Of a stretch of DNA of 64,000 nt, positions 33,657-41,693 are shown one piece after another; the stretch's first letter is position 1, and the number at the start of each line of letters is the position of its first letter. The stretch covers positions 1-64,000 of the forward strand of contig NZ_FQXR01000005.1 in assembly GCF_900130025.1 (NCBI RefSeq), given 5' to 3'. The notes beneath the pieces were generated by a model. The model searched no databases. It was given only the letters and a program-made list of their open reading frames with translations, and was not told where the DNA came from. The DNA is from Sporanaerobacter acetigenes DSM 13106 (GTDB lineage: Bacteria; Bacillota; Clostridia; Tissierellales; Sporanaerobacteraceae). A program made the position numbers and the translations under genes.

Positions 33657-35315
33657 ATGAAGGAATTGATCTTTGGACTTATTGGTGGCACAGCACTACT
33701 TATGTATGGTGTAGACAAGATGGGAGAAGGACTTGAAAAAGCTTCAGGAGATATGATGAAAAAAATCTTGTCAGTATTAACTGGAAAGGTATGGGGAGCA
33801 TTTTTAGTAGGTGCTTTTTTAACGGCGATCGTGCAAAGTAGTACGGCTATTACAATACTTACTGTTGGTTTTGTAAATGCTGGACTTATGAATCTTTCTC
33901 AGGCCGTAGGAATAATTTATGGTGCTAATATTGGGACAACCATAACTGCCCAACTTATGGCTTTTAGTTTTAAATTTAAATTAACTGATATAGCCCTTCC
34001 AGTACTTGGCGTAGGTTTTGGAATACAAAATCTTTCCAAAAATAAAAAATTGCAAAATATCGGGCAGGCATTGATGGGATTTGGGATGATGTTTTTAGGT
34101 CTTAAAATATTGAATTCGGGAATACCTTTTTTAAAAGAAAGTGAATCTTTAAAGTACTTTTTTACCCAGTATGCCTCTATTCCAATAGTAGGTATACTGT
34201 TAGGTGCATTTGTGACTGCAATGGTTCACAGTAGTGCAGCAACGGTGGGACTTGTAATGGTCTTAGCTCAAGCAGGGCTTTTAGATATACAATCTGCTAT
34301 TTGCATAATGCTTGGAGATAATATAGGAACTTGCCTTTCAGCACAACTTGCAAGTTTAAATGGAAATATAAATGGTAGGAGAACTGCATGGGCCCATACT
34401 TTTTACAATTTATTTGGAGTCATTATAACGCTGGTAGCCTTACCTTTATTTGTAAAATTCGTCGTAATAGTAACTGCTCGTATTCAGCCAGCAAGTGATA
34501 TAAGCGCACAAATTGCAAATTCTCATACACTATTTAATTTAGTAAATTCTCTTATATTTTTGCCTTTGACTAAGTATTATGTTGCGTTTTTAAATAAGGT
34601 GATAAGACCTAAAAATGATGCTCATATGAATGAAGTATATTTGGATAAATTGCTTTTAGATACACCGGTAGCAGCTTTAAAGGCTTCTCGTTCTGAAACT
34701 ATAAGAGGAACTCAAATAGTAAAGAAGATGTTTATTGATGTAATGAATTTTATATTTACAGGAGATATGAAAATAATGGGACAAATTGCAGATGATGAGG
34801 TAGTTATAAATCAAATGCAGAAAGATATAACAACATATATTGTTGAACTTTCTAAAAGAGAACTTATAGAAACTCAGTCTATTATGGTTCCAGCAACTAT
34901 AAATTGTATAAATAATATTGAGAGAATTGGAGATCACGTTGTAGATATATCAGAATTGTGCAAGAACAAAGTAGATAAAAATCTCCAGTTTACGGATGTT
35001 GCGGATAATGAATTAAGGGAAATAGAAAATGTAATTGTAGAGATGTTTGAAAATGTGGTTATTGCTATTGAGTATAGAGACAAAGAAAGTATAAAAAGGG
35101 TTGCTGAACTTGAGGATAAAGCTGATAATTTATGTGCTACATTTGAAGAAAATCATATAAAAAGGCTTGATGATGAAACTTGCAATGTAGATTCAGGAGT
35201 TATCTATATTGATGTAATAAGTCATCTTGAAAGGATTGCAGATTATATATATAAGACAGCTATGCTTGCCAAGGATGAATTATATGGGGAAAAGAGAAAA
35301 GACTGTTCTCATTAG
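33657..35315 (+). CDS. Na/Pi cotransporter family protein with C-terminal PhoU-like domain
   Basis: 552 residues. The membrane half (about 1-310) carries the two inverted Na/Pi symporter repeats with the QSSTAIT motif (TAIVQSSTAITILTVGF) and its counterpart MVHSSAATVGLVMVL. The cytoplasmic C-terminal part (about 335-545) is PhoU-like, with two three-helix bundles (NNIERIGDHVVDISE, DVISHLERIADYIY). It imports phosphate with sodium, and the PhoU part probably limits it. ATG 33657 follows GGAGGAAG. No pst genes are near; a 26-bp palindrome lies upstream. Confidence 0.93.
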   Translation: MKELIFGLIGGTALLMYGVDKMGEGLEKASGDMMKKILSVLTGKVWGAFLVGAFLTAIVQSSTAITILTVGFVNAGLMNLSQAVGIIYGANIGTTITAQLMAFSFKFKLTDIALPVLGVGFGIQNLSKNKKLQNIGQALMGFGMMFLGLKILNSGIPFLKESESLKYFFTQYASIPIVGILLGAFVTAMVHSSAATVGLVMVLAQAGLLDIQSAICIMLGDNIGTCLSAQLASLNGNINGRRTAWAHTFYNLFGVIITLVALPLFVKFVVIVTARIQPASDISAQIANSHTLFNLVNSLIFLPLTKYYVAFLNKVIRPKNDAHMNEVYLDKLLLDTPVAALKASRSETIRGTQIVKKMFIDVMNFIFTGDMKIMGQIADDEVVINQMQKDITTYIVELSKRELIETQSIMVPATINCINNIERIGDHVVDISELCKNKVDKNLQFTDVADNELREIENVIVEMFENVVIAIEYRDKESIKRVAELEDKADNLCATFEENHIKRLDDETCNVDSGVIYIDVISHLERIADYIYKTAMLAKDELYGEKRKDCSH

Positions 35316-35401
35316 CATCAGTTGACAACCTTAGCTCCATATGATAATTTCTATATATGATAAAGTTAGGAAAATAAAATATTAAAGGAGAATTATTGAT
35401 T

Positions 35402-36151
35402 ATGAATGAAAATCCAATATTGGCAACAGTTAATGGCAAGGAAATAACACAAAAGGATGTATATGTTTTTTTGAATGAACTAGGACCACAAGTGGCTATG
35501 CAATTTCAATCACCAGACGGTATGAAAAGAGTAGTAGATGAGTTGATAAATCAGGAATTACTTTACTTTGATGCTATTGAAAATAGTTTTGATGAAGAAG
35601 AGACTTATAAATTAGCTTTAGAAAAAGTTAAAGAAAATGTTTTAAAACAATATGCTTTCAATAAGATAATATCCGGTATTTCTGTGACGGAAGAAGAAAT
35701 AAGTGAGTATTACAATGAGAATAAAATGCATTTTCAAACTCCAGAATCAGTTAGAGCAAGTCACATATTAGTGAAGGAAGAAGATGAGGCAAAGAAAATA
35801 CAAAAAGAAATAAATGAAGGTCTATCATTTGAGGAAGCAGCTAAAAAATATTCTACTTGCCCTTCAAAAGAAAATGGTGGGGATTTGGGAGAGTTCACTA
35901 AAGGCCAAATGGTAAAAGAATTTGAAGATGCTGCTTTTAGTATTGAAGAAGGAAAGCTAAGTGAACCTGTAAAAACTCAATTTGGATATCATTTAATTAA
36001 AGTACAATATAAGAAAGAAGCTGAAATCAGATCTTTAGAAGAAGCCAAAGATCAGATAAATGAACAGATGATTATGCTAAAACAGCAAGAAAAGTATTTA
36101 GATAAAACTCAGGAATTGAGAAGTAAATACGAAGTAAAAATGAATATATAA
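35402..36151 (+). CDS. parvulin-type peptidyl-prolyl isomerase, cytoplasmic
   Basis: 249 residues. An N-terminal SurA/PrsA-like helical part (about 1-110) is followed by a PpiC rotamase domain (about 112-205: VRASHILVKEEDEA, GGDLGEFTKGQMVKEFEDAAF, VKTQFGYHLIKV). There is no signal peptide or lipobox, so unlike PrsA it should stay in the cytoplasm. ATG 35402 is used; TTG 35396 is nearer to AAAGGAG (35384-35390) and would add two residues. Stands alone and ends in a terminator. Confidence 0.92.
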   Translation: MNENPILATVNGKEITQKDVYVFLNELGPQVAMQFQSPDGMKRVVDELINQELLYFDAIENSFDEEETYKLALEKVKENVLKQYAFNKIISGISVTEEEISEYYNENKMHFQTPESVRASHILVKEEDEAKKIQKEINEGLSFEEAAKKYSTCPSKENGGDLGEFTKGQMVKEFEDAAFSIEEGKLSEPVKTQFGYHLIKVQYKKEAEIRSLEEAKDQINEQMIMLKQQEKYLDKTQELRSKYEVKMNI

Positions 36152-36156
36152 ATTTA

Positions 36157-36206
36157 TAACTCTTTTAGACAATAAGTTCAAGATATTGTTTAAAGGAGTT
36201 TTAATT
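36157..36206 (+). terminator. intrinsic terminator
   Basis: An AACTC-TTTTA-ACAATA arm pairs with TATTGT-TTAAA-GGAGTT, followed by TTAATTT, after the isomerase stop. Confidence 0.75.
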
Positions 36207-36304
36207 TAAATTTGCTTTGTTCATGTTATAATTAAGAATAACTGGGTAAATATTAAATAGTTGCATTGTGGCAATGAAAATATATTATGCAAGGAGGAAT
36301 TTTT

Positions 36305-36889
36305 TTGAAATCACTAAAAGGTACAAAAACAGCTGAAAACTTAATGAAGGCATTTGCTGGAGAATCTCAAGCAAGAAACAGATATACATATTATGCATCT
36401 CAAGCAAAAAAAGAAGGTTATGTTCAAATTTCGAATATTTTTACAGAAACAGCAGACAATGAAAAGGAACATGCAAAGAGATTCTTTAAATTTTTAAATG
36501 AAAGTCTAAAGGGAGAAGCTGTAGAAATAAATGCAGATTATCCAGTTGGATTAGGAGAAACAAAAGAAAATCTTCTATATGCAGCAAATGGAGAAAAAGA
36601 AGAATGGGAAGATTTGTATCCAAATTTCGCCAAAATTGCTGAAGAAGAAGGATTTTCTGAAATAGCATTTGTATTTAGAGAAATAGCAGAAGTAGAAGAA
36701 CGCCATGAAAGAAGATATAGAAAACTACTAGAGAATATTGAAAATAATAAAGTATTTGAAAAAGATGAAGTTGTAGAGTGGAAATGTAACAATTGTGGAT
36801 ATGTTCACAGAGGCAAAAGTGCACCTAAAACTTGTCCAGCTTGTGCTCATCCAATGAGTTATTTCGAAGTATTTGTTGAGACATATTAA
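36305..36889 (+). CDS. rubrerythrin
   Basis: 194 residues. A ferritin-like diiron domain supplies ligands from [41 protein letters not shown] and the Glu-rich linker. A C-terminal rubredoxin-like domain follows with CNNCG and CPACAHP binding one iron. It reduces hydrogen peroxide in anaerobes. The real start is TTG 36305, seven bases after AGGAGG; the ATG at 36287 precedes that site. Own promoter and terminator. Confidence 0.95.
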   Translation: MKSLKGTKTAENLMKAFAGESQARNRYTYYASQAKKEGYVQISNIFTETADNEKEHAKRFFKFLNESLKGEAVEINADYPVGLGETKENLLYAANGEKEEWEDLYPNFAKIAEEEGFSEIAFVFREIAEVEERHERRYRKLLENIENNKVFEKDEVVEWKCNNCGYVHRGKSAPKTCPACAHPMSYFEVFVETY

Positions 36890-36896
36890 ATAGAAA

Positions 36897-36925
36897 AAAG
36901 GGCCTTAAACTTAAAGGCCCTTTAT
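36897..36925. terminator. bidirectional terminator
   Basis: AAAGGGCCTT pairs with AAGGCCCTTT around a short loop, with A-run and T-rich flanks. It lies between convergent rubrerythrin and DUF441 genes and overlaps the end of the latter. Confidence 0.85.
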
Positions 36926-37360
36926 CAATTTTAGTATCAAGTATGCTATTCCTGAGCCTGTCAACATTCCCACTGGAGTTCCTCCAAAAAAAGTCACTCC
37001 TACTATGGAACCTAAGATAGCTCCTGATAGAGCTGTAGTGTTTCTATTTAGATACTTAAGTCCCTTTGAAGCTACTATGACTACAAACAAGCCACTTAAG
37101 AAGGATACTATTCCATCTAAACTTAGAAATTCTTTAGGATTCAATATGGAGATTTCATTTTGATTTTCTGTCAAAGGTATGAGCATCCATATCATTAAAA
37201 AAACAAGTCCAATATTTAGAAAATTGTTTTTTACAAATTTCACTGCATTTTCATTAGTTATAAATGACAATATAAATACTACTATTCCTGCATACACCAT
37301 TGATTTATTTTTTGCAATTATTGAAAGTATAATTATAAACAATAAAAAGATTCTATTCAT
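36911..37360 (-). CDS. DUF441 family membrane protein
   Basis: 149 residues, four to five membrane helices, with the conserved DUF441 (YeaL) ending LSGAILGSIVGVTFFGGTPVGMLTGSGIAYLI. Function unknown in the family. Monocistronic and convergent with rubrerythrin. Confidence 0.88.
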   Translation of the reverse strand: MNRIFLLFIIILSIIAKNKSMVYAGIVVFILSFITNENAVKFVKNNFLNIGLVFLMIWMLIPLTENQNEISILNPKEFLSLDGIVSFLSGLFVVIVASKGLKYLNRNTTALSGAILGSIVGVTFFGGTPVGMLTGSGIAYLILKLIKGL

Positions 37361-37509
37361 AAAAAAATCTCCAATCTCATGAAATACTATATTTATATGA
37401 AATTTTTAAAAAATATATTCCTTCGAGTCTCTAAGGACTTTATTTTTTTTATATAAGTGCTATAATATACATTACGGGTCTCTAAATATATTAGGATGGG
37501 AGTGTCTAA

Positions 37510-38883
37510 ATGAAAGAAGCTGAAAGAAAAGATCTCATATTAAATGGGAGTATATATAAGACAATTATCACATTATCTTTACCTATTATGATAAACAATT
37601 TAATACAAACTCTATACAATTTAGTGGATGGAATTTGGGTTGGTAAGCTTGGCTCTGTTCAATTTGCAGCTACATCTTTCGTCTGGCCAGTAAACTTTTT
37701 ATTTATATCTTTGGGTATTGGACTTTCAGTAGCTGGAACTGCCATTTTATCCCAATTAATAGGAGCTTCAAAATATGAAGAAGCAAATAAATATGCAAGC
37801 CAACTAATAGTTATATCCATGATATGTTCTGTTGGTTTTGCTATTCTTGGGTACTTTATCACACCACTATTTGTTAAATTGATGGGGGGAACTGGGGATT
37901 TAGCTAAATATAGCAATATATATTTGAAACTTACTTTTTTAGATATGCCTTTTATGTTTATGTTTTTTAATTTTAACTCTATCATGAATGCTCAAGGAAA
38001 TACTATAACACCAACAATACTTGGAGGTATTTCTGGCATTTTAAATGCAATATTAGATCCTATATTTATATTTACATTTGATATGGGAATTGCGGGAGCA
38101 GCTATAGCTACAATTTTGTCAAAAGCTCTTCTTTCATTTGTTATAGTTTATAAGCTTGTTAAATCACCTACTATGGTCAAACCTAGCTTTAAAAATTTTA
38201 AATTTGACAAAGAAATTGTAAAAAAGATTGTAAATGTTGCGTTACCTTCATCTGTTGGTCAATCGGGTTCAGCTTTAGGATTTATAGTTTTAAATAGTTT
38301 CATTGCATCTTATGGTACTGCAACTATGGCAGCCTTTGGCATGGTTAACAGGATTACATCTCTTATAATGCAACCTGCTATGGGAATAGGAGCAGCTCTT
38401 ACATCTATTGTTGGTCAAAATATTGGAGCAGATCAAATAGATAGAGTAAAAGAGGCATTTTCAAAATCCCTCATACTTACAATTTCTTTTTCAATAATAG
38501 GATGTGCCATTATGTTGTGGAAAGATGAAGAAATAATTAATTTCTTTATTCAAGCGAGAGATGACAAAAAAGTTATTGTTGAAGGTATTACTTATCTAAA
38601 ATATATTTCTTTTTCCATGCCACTTATGGGGATTTTCAGTGTATTGCAGGGAATATTTCAAGGCTCTGGCCATACCCAATATTCTATGGCCATGGAGATT
38701 GGTCGACTATGGTTTGTAAGACTTCCCATGATACTTATATTTAAAAACCTTACCAATATAGGTTCTTCTGGTATATGGTTTTCTATGAGTTTTAGCAATT
38801 TAATTATATGCATATATGGATATATAATTTATAGGACAAAAGATTGGCAAAAGAAAGTGGTTAAGACAGAGGGATGTGCTTAA
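37510..38883 (+). CDS. MATE-family efflux transporter
   Basis: 457 residues with twelve membrane helices in two MatE repeats. The N-terminal repeat contains LPIMINNLIQTLYNLVDGIWVGKLG, and the second LPSSVGQSGSALGFIVLNSFI. Closest in style to the NorM/DinF-like Na- or H-driven multidrug exporters of clostridia. ATG 37510. A TATAAT-rich promoter lies in the 130 bp upstream. Stands alone; the next gene has its own strong promoter. Confidence 0.93.
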   Translation: MKEAERKDLILNGSIYKTIITLSLPIMINNLIQTLYNLVDGIWVGKLGSVQFAATSFVWPVNFLFISLGIGLSVAGTAILSQLIGASKYEEANKYASQLIVISMICSVGFAILGYFITPLFVKLMGGTGDLAKYSNIYLKLTFLDMPFMFMFFNFNSIMNAQGNTITPTILGGISGILNAILDPIFIFTFDMGIAGAAIATILSKALLSFVIVYKLVKSPTMVKPSFKNFKFDKEIVKKIVNVALPSSVGQSGSALGFIVLNSFIASYGTATMAAFGMVNRITSLIMQPAMGIGAALTSIVGQNIGADQIDRVKEAFSKSLILTISFSIIGCAIMLWKDEEIINFFIQARDDKKVIVEGITYLKYISFSMPLMGIFSVLQGIFQGSGHTQYSMAMEIGRLWFVRLPMILIFKNLTNIGSSGIWFSMSFSNLIICIYGYIIYRTKDWQKKVVKTEGCA

Positions 38884-38905
38884 AATACTTTTAGAAGAAT
38901 TCATT

Positions 38906-38934
38906 TTGACATTTTCACCAAAATATGATAATAT
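38906..38934 (+). promoter_or_regulatory. consensus sigma-A promoter of the nickel-pincer operon
   Basis: TTGACA at 38906-38911, a 17-base spacer and TAATAT at 38929-38934. Transcription should begin near 38941. Confidence 0.8.
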
Positions 38935-38940
38935 TTATAA

Positions 38941-39045
38941 CAGAAAGGAAGCCACGAAGGCTTTGATTTTAAGCGCTTATTTATTACGAAAATAACCCAT
39001 GAAGGGATGCTGTAAGAAACAGCTCTATTCATGGGCCTTTTTTTT
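38941..39045 (+). promoter_or_regulatory. transcribed leader ending in an intrinsic terminator; candidate riboswitch or attenuator
   Basis: The predicted transcript starts near 38941 and meets a strong terminator before any gene. CCCATGAA (38996-39003) pairs with TTCATGGG (39028-39035), a nested GCTGT/ACAGC hairpin sits in the loop, and eight T residues follow at 39038-39045. Ahead of it are two small hairpins: AAGCC/GGCTT around ACGAA (38949-38963), and TTATTT/AAATAA around ATTACGA (38977-38995). The second directly abuts the terminator stem. A terminator between promoter and first gene indicates conditional read-through. I recognise no known riboswitch class. The ligand, if any, might relate to nickel or the pincer cofactor, given the downstream genes. 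Confidence 0.6.
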
Positions 39046-39064
39046 GAATGAAAGGAGTGGGAAA

Positions 39065-39589
39065 ATGGATAGATTGTTGTGGGAAAAAGCAGTAGAATTC
39101 CATGGCCATGAGTGTCCAGGACTTGCAATTGGTTACAAAGCTTGTGAGGCAGCTATGGAAAAAATGGGTTTTACATTTTCAAAAGATGAAGAAATTGTAT
39201 GCGTTACTGAAAATGATGCTTGTGGAGTAGATGCAGTACAAGTAATTACAGGTTGTACTTTTGGAAAAGGAAATCTCATCTATAGACCTACAGGCAAAAT
39301 GGCCTTTAGTTTTTTCAATCGTGCTAATGGAGAAAAAATTCGAATGATTCTTAAGCCTTTTGGCGGAGAAATGGATCGTAAGGAAAGACAAGGATATATA
39401 CTAAATGCAAAAGTTGATGAGATTTTTAATTTTAGCGAGCCAAGATTTGATTTGCCAGAAAGGGCAAGATTGTTTGCAACAGTTGTTTGTGAAAATTGTG
39501 GGGAAAGTGCCCCAGAGCATAAAATCAGAATCAATGATGGCAAAAAAGTATGTCTTGATTGCTTTCAAGAATATACTAGAGGCTGGTAA
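39065..39589 (+). CDS. FmdE-like protein with C4 zinc finger
   Basis: 174 residues. The N-terminal part matches FmdE (formylmethanofuran dehydrogenase subunit E-like): EFHGHECPGLAIGYKA with H13, H15 and C17, VTENDACGVDAVQVITGCTFGKGNL, and the KMAFSFF segment. A TraR/DksA-like C4 zinc finger ends it (C142, C145, C163, C166). Stand-alone FmdE proteins occur in bacteria without formylmethanofuran dehydrogenase, and their function is not established. Here it heads a nickel-pincer cofactor and nickel-import operon, suggesting metal handling. ATG 39065 follows AAAGGAG; longer frames start inside the terminator. Confidence 0.85.
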   Translation: MDRLLWEKAVEFHGHECPGLAIGYKACEAAMEKMGFTFSKDEEIVCVTENDACGVDAVQVITGCTFGKGNLIYRPTGKMAFSFFNRANGEKIRMILKPFGGEMDRKERQGYILNAKVDEIFNFSEPRFDLPERARLFATVVCENCGESAPEHKIRINDGKKVCLDCFQEYTRGW

Positions 39590-39607
39590 GTGAATAGGAG
39601 AATACAA

Positions 39608-40411
39608 ATGGAAGACAAATATATGATTTTACAAAATGAAATATTAAAACTTGTAGAAGAAGGGGCTTGTGTTGCTTTTTCTGGAGGAGTAGACAGCAGC
39701 TTGATTTTAAAGATGGTCTGTGATGCTGGAAAGAAATATAACAAAAAAATATATGCAGTAACTTTTAATACCAAATTGCATCCTATGGAGGATATAAATA
39801 TTTCAAAAGAAGTAGCAAAATCCATGGGAGCAATTCATAAAATAATTGATGTTGATGAATTTGAAAATGAAAAGATTCTTACAAATCCAGTTGATAGATG
39901 CTATCAATGTAAAAAGTATTTGTTTGAAAAACTGTTAGAATTTGCAGAAGAAAATGATATTAAATATGTTCTCGATGGAACCAATGCAGATGATTTAAAG
40001 GAATATAGGCCAGGCATCAAAGCATTAAGGGAATTAGGAATAATAAGCCCATTAGCACAATTTGATATAAATAAAAAAGAAGTAAGACAAATGGCTAAAA
40101 ATTTAAATATTTCTGTAGCCACAAGACCATCAGCCCCTTGTCTGGCTACAAGATTGCCTTACAATACGAATATTACTTTTGAACTCTTAAATAAAATTGA
40201 AAAAGCTGAAACTTATATAAAAGGATTGGGTTTTGCAGTTGTGAGAGTTAGAGTACATGGAGATATAGTTAGAATTGAGATAGAAAAAGAGGAGTTTTTA
40301 AGATTTTTAGACAAAAAAGATTTAATAATTAGTTATTTGAAAGATTTAGGTTTTATTTATATAACTTTAGATTTAGAGGGCTTTCGTTCTGGAAGTATGG
40401 ATATCCAATGA
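39608..40411 (+). CDS. larE: LarE, ATP-dependent sulfur insertase for nickel-pincer nucleotide
   Basis: 267 residues of the PP-loop ATPase family (SGGVDSSL at about 25-32). LarE adenylates the carboxylate groups of pyridinium-3,5-biscarboxylic acid mononucleotide and installs sulfur. In the Lactobacillus enzyme one cysteine is sacrificed. Others bind a [4Fe-4S] cluster with three cysteines and act catalytically. This copy has C98 and C101 (DRCYQCKK) plus C178 (SAPCLATRLP), fitting the cluster type. ATG 39608 follows AGGAG; the GTG at 39590 precedes that site. 18 bp after the fmdE-like gene. Confidence 0.93.
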   Translation: MEDKYMILQNEILKLVEEGACVAFSGGVDSSLILKMVCDAGKKYNKKIYAVTFNTKLHPMEDINISKEVAKSMGAIHKIIDVDEFENEKILTNPVDRCYQCKKYLFEKLLEFAEENDIKYVLDGTNADDLKEYRPGIKALRELGIISPLAQFDINKKEVRQMAKNLNISVATRPSAPCLATRLPYNTNITFELLNKIEKAETYIKGLGFAVVRVRVHGDIVRIEIEKEEFLRFLDKKDLIISYLKDLGFIYITLDLEGFRSGSMDIQ

Positions 40412-40491
40412 TTAGTAGAATTCATTTGCTTTTATATGTATATATGCTGTAGTATTATATAAAAGACTATGAATCTAGGAGGTATAATACT

Positions 40492-40920
40492 ATGGATAAG
40501 ATAACAACTGTGGCTGTAATAGATGGCCAAGGTGGCGGAATTGGAAGCATAATTATTGAAAAATTAAAGTCTAAAATACCCAATATAAAAATCTTGGCAT
40601 TAGGAACCAATGCAAATGCTACTAAAAGTATGCTAAAAGCTGGAGCTAATGAAGGAGCAACAGGTGAAAATGCTATTGTCTATAATGCAAAAGAGGCAGA
40701 TATAATTATGGGTGTTGTGGCAATACTTATGCCAAATTCCATGATGGGAGAATTATCACCTAAAATGGCCGAAGCTATTGGAGGAAGTCACGCAATGAAA
40801 ATCTTAATACCATTATCCAAATGCAATATTAAAATAGCAATTCCTGGAGAATATAATATACAGCAATGTATAGATTCTAGTGTAGAACTAGTAAAAGATC
40901 ATATAAGCAATTTAGAATAA
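40492..40920 (+). CDS. DUF3842 family protein
   Basis: 142 residues with a glycine-rich nucleotide-binding-like start (VAVIDGQGGGIGSIIIEKL), ALGTNANATKSMLKAGA, and IIMGVVAILMPNSMMGELSPKMAEAI. This is the DUF3842 pattern, a Rossmann-like small protein of unknown role. It sits between larE and larB, so a part in cofactor assembly, nickel delivery or sensing is plausible by position only. ATG 40492 follows AGGAGG. The 80-bp gap after larE contains a TATTAT sequence that may be an internal promoter. Confidence 0.85.
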   Translation: MDKITTVAVIDGQGGGIGSIIIEKLKSKIPNIKILALGTNANATKSMLKAGANEGATGENAIVYNAKEADIIMGVVAILMPNSMMGELSPKMAEAIGGSHAMKILIPLSKCNIKIAIPGEYNIQQCIDSSVELVKDHISNLE

Positions 40921-40940
40921 ATAAAGCGAGGAGTATAAAC

Positions 40941-41693
40941 ATGGATGTTCATGAAATATTAAATAAAATAAAAAACAACGAAATGTCTATAGAAGATGGA
41001 GAAGAAATACTAAAAAAGCTTCCCTATGAGGACTTGGGTTTTGCCAAATTAGATCATCATAGAAGTTTACGTTCAGGGTTTGGAGAAGTTATATATTGTA
41101 GTGGAAAATCGGATAAACATTTGATAAAAATCTTTCAAAATTTCAATGAAAGAGATTTCAATGTATTGGGTACTAGAGCTTCTAAAGAACAGTTTTTAAA
41201 AGTTAAGGAAGTAATTTCTGAAGCAGAGTATGATGAATTGTCGGGAATTATTAAAATAGTAAAAAAAAGCATAGATAAAATTGGATGCATTGCTGTATGT
41301 ACAGGTGGGACATCAGATATTCCAGTGGCTGAGGAGGCAGCTCAAACTGCCGAGTTTTTTGGTAGCAATGTAGTCAGGATATATGATGTTGGCGTAGCTG
41401 GAATACATAGACTGTTGTCTAAAATGGATGATATTCGAAAAGCTAATTGCGTTGTAGCAGTAGCTGGAATGGAAGGGGCATTGCCAGGGGTTATTGCAGG
41501 AATGATTGACAAACCAGTAATTGCCGTACCAACGTCTGTTGGATATGGTGCCAATTTTCAAGGATTATCATCATTGTTGACGATGCTTAATTCATGTGCA
41601 GAAGGAATTTCTGTAGTAAATATTGATAATGGATTTGGGGCTGGTTATATAAGTACACAAATTAATAGATTGGCGGTGCGAGGAAATGCATAA
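40941..41693 (+). CDS. larB: LarB, pyridinium-3,5-biscarboxylic acid mononucleotide synthase
   Basis: 250 residues. The C-terminal two thirds resembles the AIR carboxylase (PurE) fold: CTGGTSDIPVAEEAAQTAEFFG, YDVGVAGIHRLLSKM, VAVAGMEGALPGVIAGMID, AVPTSVGYGANFQGLSSL and IDNGFGAGY. LarB carboxylates nicotinic acid adenine dinucleotide at C5 and hydrolyses it to the biscarboxylate mononucleotide, the first step of nickel-pincer cofactor synthesis. The gene overlaps larC by 8 bp. Confidence 0.95.
   Translation: MDVHEILNKIKNNEMSIEDGEEILKKLPYEDLGFAKLDHHRSLRSGFGEVIYCSGKSDKHLIKIFQNFNERDFNVLGTRASKEQFLKVKEVISEAEYDELSGIIKIVKKSIDKIGCIAVCTGGTSDIPVAEEAAQTAEFFGSNVVRIYDVGVAGIHRLLSKMDDIRKANCVVAVAGMEGALPGVIAGMIDKPVIAVPTSVGYGANFQGLSSLLTMLNSCAEGISVVNIDNGFGAGYISTQINRLAVRGNA

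Noticed and set aside
38941-38995. Two small hairpins with ACGA in their loops, recalling the mini-ykkC (guanidine-II) riboswitch
   Set aside because: The loops are five and seven bases and the second stem is pure A/T, unlike the G/C-closed ACGR tetraloops of that class. The downstream genes are unrelated to guanidine.
38941-39045. NiCo or molybdenum cofactor riboswitch upstream of the nickel genes
   Set aside because: The leader is too short before the terminator and lacks the conserved junction sequences of those classes as I remember them.
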